Assembly (NCBI RefSeq): GCF_040822065.1 | Contig: NZ_CP162005.1 | Span: 5,270,001-5,334,000 of the forward strand | Direction: 5' to 3' | DNA: 64,000 bases | From: Pedobacter sp. WC2423 | GTDB lineage: Bacteria; Bacteroidota; Bacteroidia; Sphingobacteriales; Sphingobacteriaceae | Part shown: piece by piece, positions 60,980 through 64,000 of the stretch | Layout of the letters: every line of letters starts with the position of its first letter | How positions within the stretch are numbered: position 1 is the stretch's first letter | Translations under genes and position numbers: made by a program | The notes under the pieces: generated by a model | What the model was told of the DNA's origin: nothing | The model's database searches: none | The model's input: the letters and a program-made list of their open reading frames with translations, nothing else

Positions 60980-61873
60980 TTAACTTTTACTCTGGCGTTT
61001 CTTATAGATTGGATATAAGAATACAGCGCCTAAAATCAGGGCAGAACCCATATAAAATCCGGCAGACATCGTCTCTTTGTGGCCAAAGAAAAGGAAGGCT
61101 AAAATAATCCCGTAAACAGGTTCCATATTACTGATCAGTGCAACGCGGAAAGCAGACAGTGTGCGCATCACAGAGACCCCGGCAATGTAAGCAAGCGCGG
61201 TACAGACCGTTCCTAGTATCATCAGGTAAATCCAGTCGGATACGCTCAGGTTGAAACTTTCATTCAGCAGGCTATGGTCAAATAAACGGTAAATGGTAAT
61301 CCAGAAAAAAGCACCGGAAAGCTCATAAAAGCTAATTACTTTGGCATCGCTTTTTTGTGCAAAGTTAGAATTGATGATAGAGAACAAGCTGGAAGCTACT
61401 GCTGCAGAAAGACCGAAAATGATGCCCGCTGTATAATTGGATTCGAAATGAAAGATCAGATAAATCCCAAAAATGATCACTATTCCAATAAAGATATCGC
61501 TGAGCTGAATCGCGGTCCTTTTAATGACAGGTTCAAGGATCGCGGTAAACAAGGTGAAAGAGGAGAGGCATACCAGCGTTACGGATACTGTTGATACTTT
61601 GATGGCCTGAAAGAAAAGAATCCAGTGAAGGGCTACAATACTGCCAGTAAAAAAGAACTGCAGAAACTCTTTTTTTGTTACCCTGATACTGAATTTTGTA
61701 GCTTTAAAATAGATCAGTAAAGTGATGCTGGCAATTAATACCCTGTACCAGACCATTTCAACTGAACCAATAGAGATCAGCGCACCCAGAATTCCGGTGA
61801 ATCCCCAGATAAAAACAGTAGCATGAAGAATCAGCAGGTTTCTGTTGATTTCCGAAGGAGAGAGCGGTTTCAT
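60980..61873 (-). CDS. DMT/EamA-family transporter
   Basis: The 297-residue protein has ten hydrophobic helices in two EamA repeats: LLILHATVFIWGFTGILGALISIG at the start of the first, and AAVASSLFSIINSNFAQKSDAKVISFYELSG at the start of the second. It is an inner-membrane exporter or importer of small metabolites of the drug/metabolite type. The substrate is unknown. Its ATG touches the stop of the LptF/G gene (one base overlap), so it is the last gene of a three-gene unit with tgt. Confidence 0.87.
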   Translation of the reverse strand: MKPLSPSEINRNLLILHATVFIWGFTGILGALISIGSVEMVWYRVLIASITLLIYFKATKFSIRVTKKEFLQFFFTGSIVALHWILFFQAIKVSTVSVTLVCLSSFTLFTAILEPVIKRTAIQLSDIFIGIVIIFGIYLIFHFESNYTAGIIFGLSAAVASSLFSIINSNFAQKSDAKVISFYELSGAFFWITIYRLFDHSLLNESFNLSVSDWIYLMILGTVCTALAYIAGVSVMRTLSAFRVALISNMEPVYGIILAFLFFGHKETMSAGFYMGSALILGAVFLYPIYKKRQSKS

Positions 61874-62976
61874 TATTTAGGTGCTTTTTTTAACAGATAA
61901 AGACCCAGTAATCCGAAGAATATAGTGGGGATCAGAACAGCCAGCAGGGGTGGGATTCCGCCTTTGAGCGAGAACATCTTCGCAAACTGGTTCATCACAA
62001 TGTAAAGGAAACTCAGAATAATCCCTATGCCTAAAGGCAGGCCAACACCTCCTCTTACCTTACGGGAAGAAAGCGCGACTCCAATCAGGGTTAATACAAA
62101 TGCCGAAAGCGGTTGTAACCAACGTTTATATTGTTCGAAAAGTAAATCATTTTCTATACCTGTACCCCTGGTTTTTTCCTTTTTGATCTTATCAGAAAGC
62201 TCCTTATTGGTTAAGATCTCATAAATGTTATCATAGGCAGAGAAATCATCCGGACGCATATCCAGAATAGTATCTTTAGGCTTATCAACGCTCTTAAACA
62301 TATTTTCTTTCAGCCCGTTGATTGTTCTGATCGAATAGTTGGTTAATTTCCAGCTGCGTTTTAGTGAATCCCATTTAATCTGATCTGCAATTACCTTTTT
62401 AGTCAGTACATCACCTTTGAAATTATCCAGCATAAAACGGTAACCCGTTTTGGTTTTATTCTCAAAACTCTCCATATAGATATAGGTATTGTTATCTAAT
62501 TTCATGTGAATCTGGAGCTTACTGGTTGGGTCATTTTTTTTTACATAGGTGTTTTCAAACGTATTCTTGAGCTGATTGGTATAGGGGAGAACATATAAAT
62601 TGGAACCCAGATTGGCTGCAAATATGATAAATGCGGAAATGAAATAGGGTTGTAAAAAACGATTGAAACTTACACCTCCGCTTAAAATCGGGACAATCTC
62701 AGTCTGATCGGCCATTTTTGCGGTAAAGAAAATTACGGCAATGAAGTTGATCAGCGGAGAAAGCATGTTTACGTAAAAAGGAATAGAACCTGCGTAATAT
62801 TGGGAAAGAACCTGCCAGGCAGACAACTTACTTCTTAAGAAGTCGTCCATTTTTTCTGATAAATCAAAAATTACGATAATGACCACGAAAATACTCAGGG
62901 TATAAATGAATGTACCCAGGTATTTCCCGATAATATAACGGTCAATAATTTTAAATCTGCCCTTGAGGATATTCAT
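61873..62976 (-). CDS. LptF/LptG-family permease
   Basis: The 367-residue protein has three N-terminal helices (about 10-120), a large periplasmic beta domain (about 130-265, DPTSKLQIHMKLDNNTYIYME) and three C-terminal helices (about 290-365), the YjgP/YjgQ layout. It is part of the LptB2FG ABC complex that extracts LPS from the inner membrane. It begins one base from the tgt stop codon and is followed immediately by the DMT gene. The single permease may be LptG; its partner LptF is not seen here. Confidence 0.88.
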   Translation of the reverse strand: MNILKGRFKIIDRYIIGKYLGTFIYTLSIFVVIIVIFDLSEKMDDFLRSKLSAWQVLSQYYAGSIPFYVNMLSPLINFIAVIFFTAKMADQTEIVPILSGGVSFNRFLQPYFISAFIIFAANLGSNLYVLPYTNQLKNTFENTYVKKNDPTSKLQIHMKLDNNTYIYMESFENKTKTGYRFMLDNFKGDVLTKKVIADQIKWDSLKRSWKLTNYSIRTINGLKENMFKSVDKPKDTILDMRPDDFSAYDNIYEILTNKELSDKIKKEKTRGTGIENDLLFEQYKRWLQPLSAFVLTLIGVALSSRKVRGGVGLPLGIGIILSFLYIVMNQFAKMFSLKGGIPPLLAVLIPTIFFGLLGLYLLKKAPK

Positions 62977-64000
62977 TTATAATTTATTCCCTAATATAGT
63001 CACCATTTTGTTTTTCCAGGCGTAAAACTCGCCGCTGATGATCTTTTCTCTGGCTTCTTTAACTAACCAAAGGTAGAAATGGAGGTTATGCAAAGTTGCA
63101 ATTTGCGCACCTAACATTTCTTTCGAATGCATCAGGTGCCTCAGATATGCTTTTGAATAAACCTGGTCAGCGTATAAATCACTTTCTGCATCGATAGGAG
63201 AAAAATCATCAGCCCATTTTTTATTGCCAATGTTAATGATCCCGTTTCTGGTGAAAAGCATTCCGTTCCTCGCATTTCTGGTCGGCATTACACAGTCGAA
63301 CATATCTATTCCTAACGCTATATTTTCTAAAATATTGATCGGAGTACCCACACCCATTAAATAACGTGGTTTATCGGCAGGTAAAATGTCGCAGACTACT
63401 TCGGTCATGCCGTACATTTCTTCTGCTGGCTCTCCTACCGAAAGGCCGCCAATCGCATTTCCTTCACGCCCCATGGAAGCAATAAATTCTGCAGATTTCT
63501 TTCTCAGGTCTTTGTAAACAGATCCCTGAACTATAGGGAATAAGGTTTGATCGAAGCCATATTTAGGCTCAGTGGTATCAAAACGTGCGCAGCAACGTTT
63601 TAACCAGCGGTGAGTCATGTTAATTGAATTCGCTGCATATTTATAATCACATGGATAAGGCGTACATTCATCGAAAGCCATAATAATATCAGCACCGATA
63701 GTCCGTTGAATATCCATTGCATATTCAGGAGTGAAAAGGTGTTTTGAACCGTCAATATGTGAACGGAAAGTAACTCCTTCTTCTTTGATTTTGTTGACTT
63801 TACTTAAAGAATAGACCTGGTAGCCTCCGCTATCTGTTAAAATCGGGCGGTCCCAGCCTATAAATTTATGCAATCCACCTGCACCTTCCAGCACGTCAAG
63901 TCCTGGCCGCAAGTATAAATGATAAGTATTTCCTAAAATAATCTGTGCATCAATATCATTTTTAAGCTCGCGCTGATGAACGGCTTTTACCGTTCCTGCG
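62977..64000 (-). CDS. tgt: tRNA-guanine transglycosylase, 5' end beyond the window
   Basis: The frame enters at the right edge as AGTVKAVHQRELKNDIDAQI and LGNTYHLYLRPGLDVL, then DSGGYQVYSL (catalytic Asp region), FDECTPYPCDYK, PIVQGSVYKDLR, RYLMGVGTP and CVMPTRNARNG, all bacterial Tgt motifs. It inserts preQ1 at position 34 of some tRNAs. The zinc segment that is CxCxxC in most bacteria reads DAESDLYADQVYSKAYLRHL here, so the Cys ligands are absent. The N-terminal start is outside the window. It is the first gene seen of a tgt-lptG-like-DMT operon. Confidence 0.93.
   Translation of the reverse strand, partial: AGTVKAVHQRELKNDIDAQIILGNTYHLYLRPGLDVLEGAGGLHKFIGWDRPILTDSGGYQVYSLSKVNKIKEEGVTFRSHIDGSKHLFTPEYAMDIQRTIGADIIMAFDECTPYPCDYKYAANSINMTHRWLKRCCARFDTTEPKYGFDQTLFPIVQGSVYKDLRKKSAEFIASMGREGNAIGGLSVGEPAEEMYGMTEVVCDILPADKPRYLMGVGTPINILENIALGIDMFDCVMPTRNARNGMLFTRNGIINIGNKKWADDFSPIDAESDLYADQVYSKAYLRHLMHSKEMLGAQIATLHNLHFYLWLVKEAREKIISGEFYAWKNKMVTILGNKL

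Noticed and set aside
1..64000. tRNA or rRNA genes
   Set aside because: No cloverleaf with the conserved TTCGANTC-type arm or rRNA core sequence was recognised on reading, though a dedicated search was not possible.

Overview
The window looks like a chromosomal segment of a Bacteroidota bacterium, most likely Sphingobacteriaceae and close to Pedobacter. The evidence is a set of lineage-typical genes: fused SecDF, a double-length NusB, a PUR/DUF3276 protein, DUF6266, DUF5522, DUF1573, a YbbR-like protein, GH92 alpha-mannosidase and WG-repeat proteins. Several upstream regions carry the Bacteroidota -7 element TAnnTTTG, and Shine-Dalgarno sequences are largely absent. No rRNA, tRNA, CRISPR array or complete prophage was seen.

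Layout. 1-10 kb is accessory: a lipoprotein fragment, a glycosyltransferase/methyltransferase pair, a GAF histidine kinase, a prephenate dehydrogenase that resembles the fungal Tyr1 type, a LexA/CI-like S24 repressor divergent from a lone tailspike-like beta-helix protein, a second glycosyltransferase and a YceH protein. 10-18.6 kb is a mosaic of small genes, gene remnants and unusual non-coding DNA. It holds a cluster of DnaA-box-like sites next to an array of 11-bp repeats and an AT-rich stretch (candidate origin or DnaA-titration locus), an SDR stump, an internally deleted S9 peptidase, and a 103-bp tandem duplication that places ATGA-coupled short ORFs in front of an OsmC gene. 18.6-23.6 kb holds an unrecognised three-gene operon: a coiled-coil protein, a membrane protein with a long helical tail, and a membrane-anchored Ppx/GppA-like protein. 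A convergent pair of small two-helix membrane proteins follows.

23.6-36.7 kb is mostly housekeeping: PUR protein, MsbA-like ABC exporter, leucine-type dehydrogenase, nusB-DUF1573-yajC, ybbR-coaE-MBL exonuclease-DUF5522-MarR, a ZIP/PAP2/methyltransferase operon, glmM and a cysteine desulfurase. 36.7-44.7 kb has a GNAT remnant, GH92, two related outer-membrane barrels, accD (with an apparent one-base frameshift), class II aldolase, an iron-permease-family protein and a GNAT. 44.7-64 kb has HMG-CoA lyase, an intact IS3-family element inserted into the terminator of secDF, folA-thyA, ispE, a second OsmC, a MetZ-like sulfhydrylase, a WG/Sel1 protein, a PqqB-like MBL protein, a LapA-like protein, a large HExxH/propeller/barrel protein, a DMT transporter, an LptF/G permease and the 3' part of tgt.

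Functional grouping seen from the order: transcription/secretion (nusB, yajC, secDF), envelope (glmM, LptF/G, ABC exporter, PAP2, OMPs), one-carbon/thymidylate (folA-thyA), cofactor and isoprenoid synthesis (coaE, ispE), amino acids (prephenate dehydrogenase, MetZ-like, leucine dehydrogenase, HMG-CoA lyase) and lipid synthesis (accD). Family calls come from reading the sequences and from recalled family features; no database search was run.
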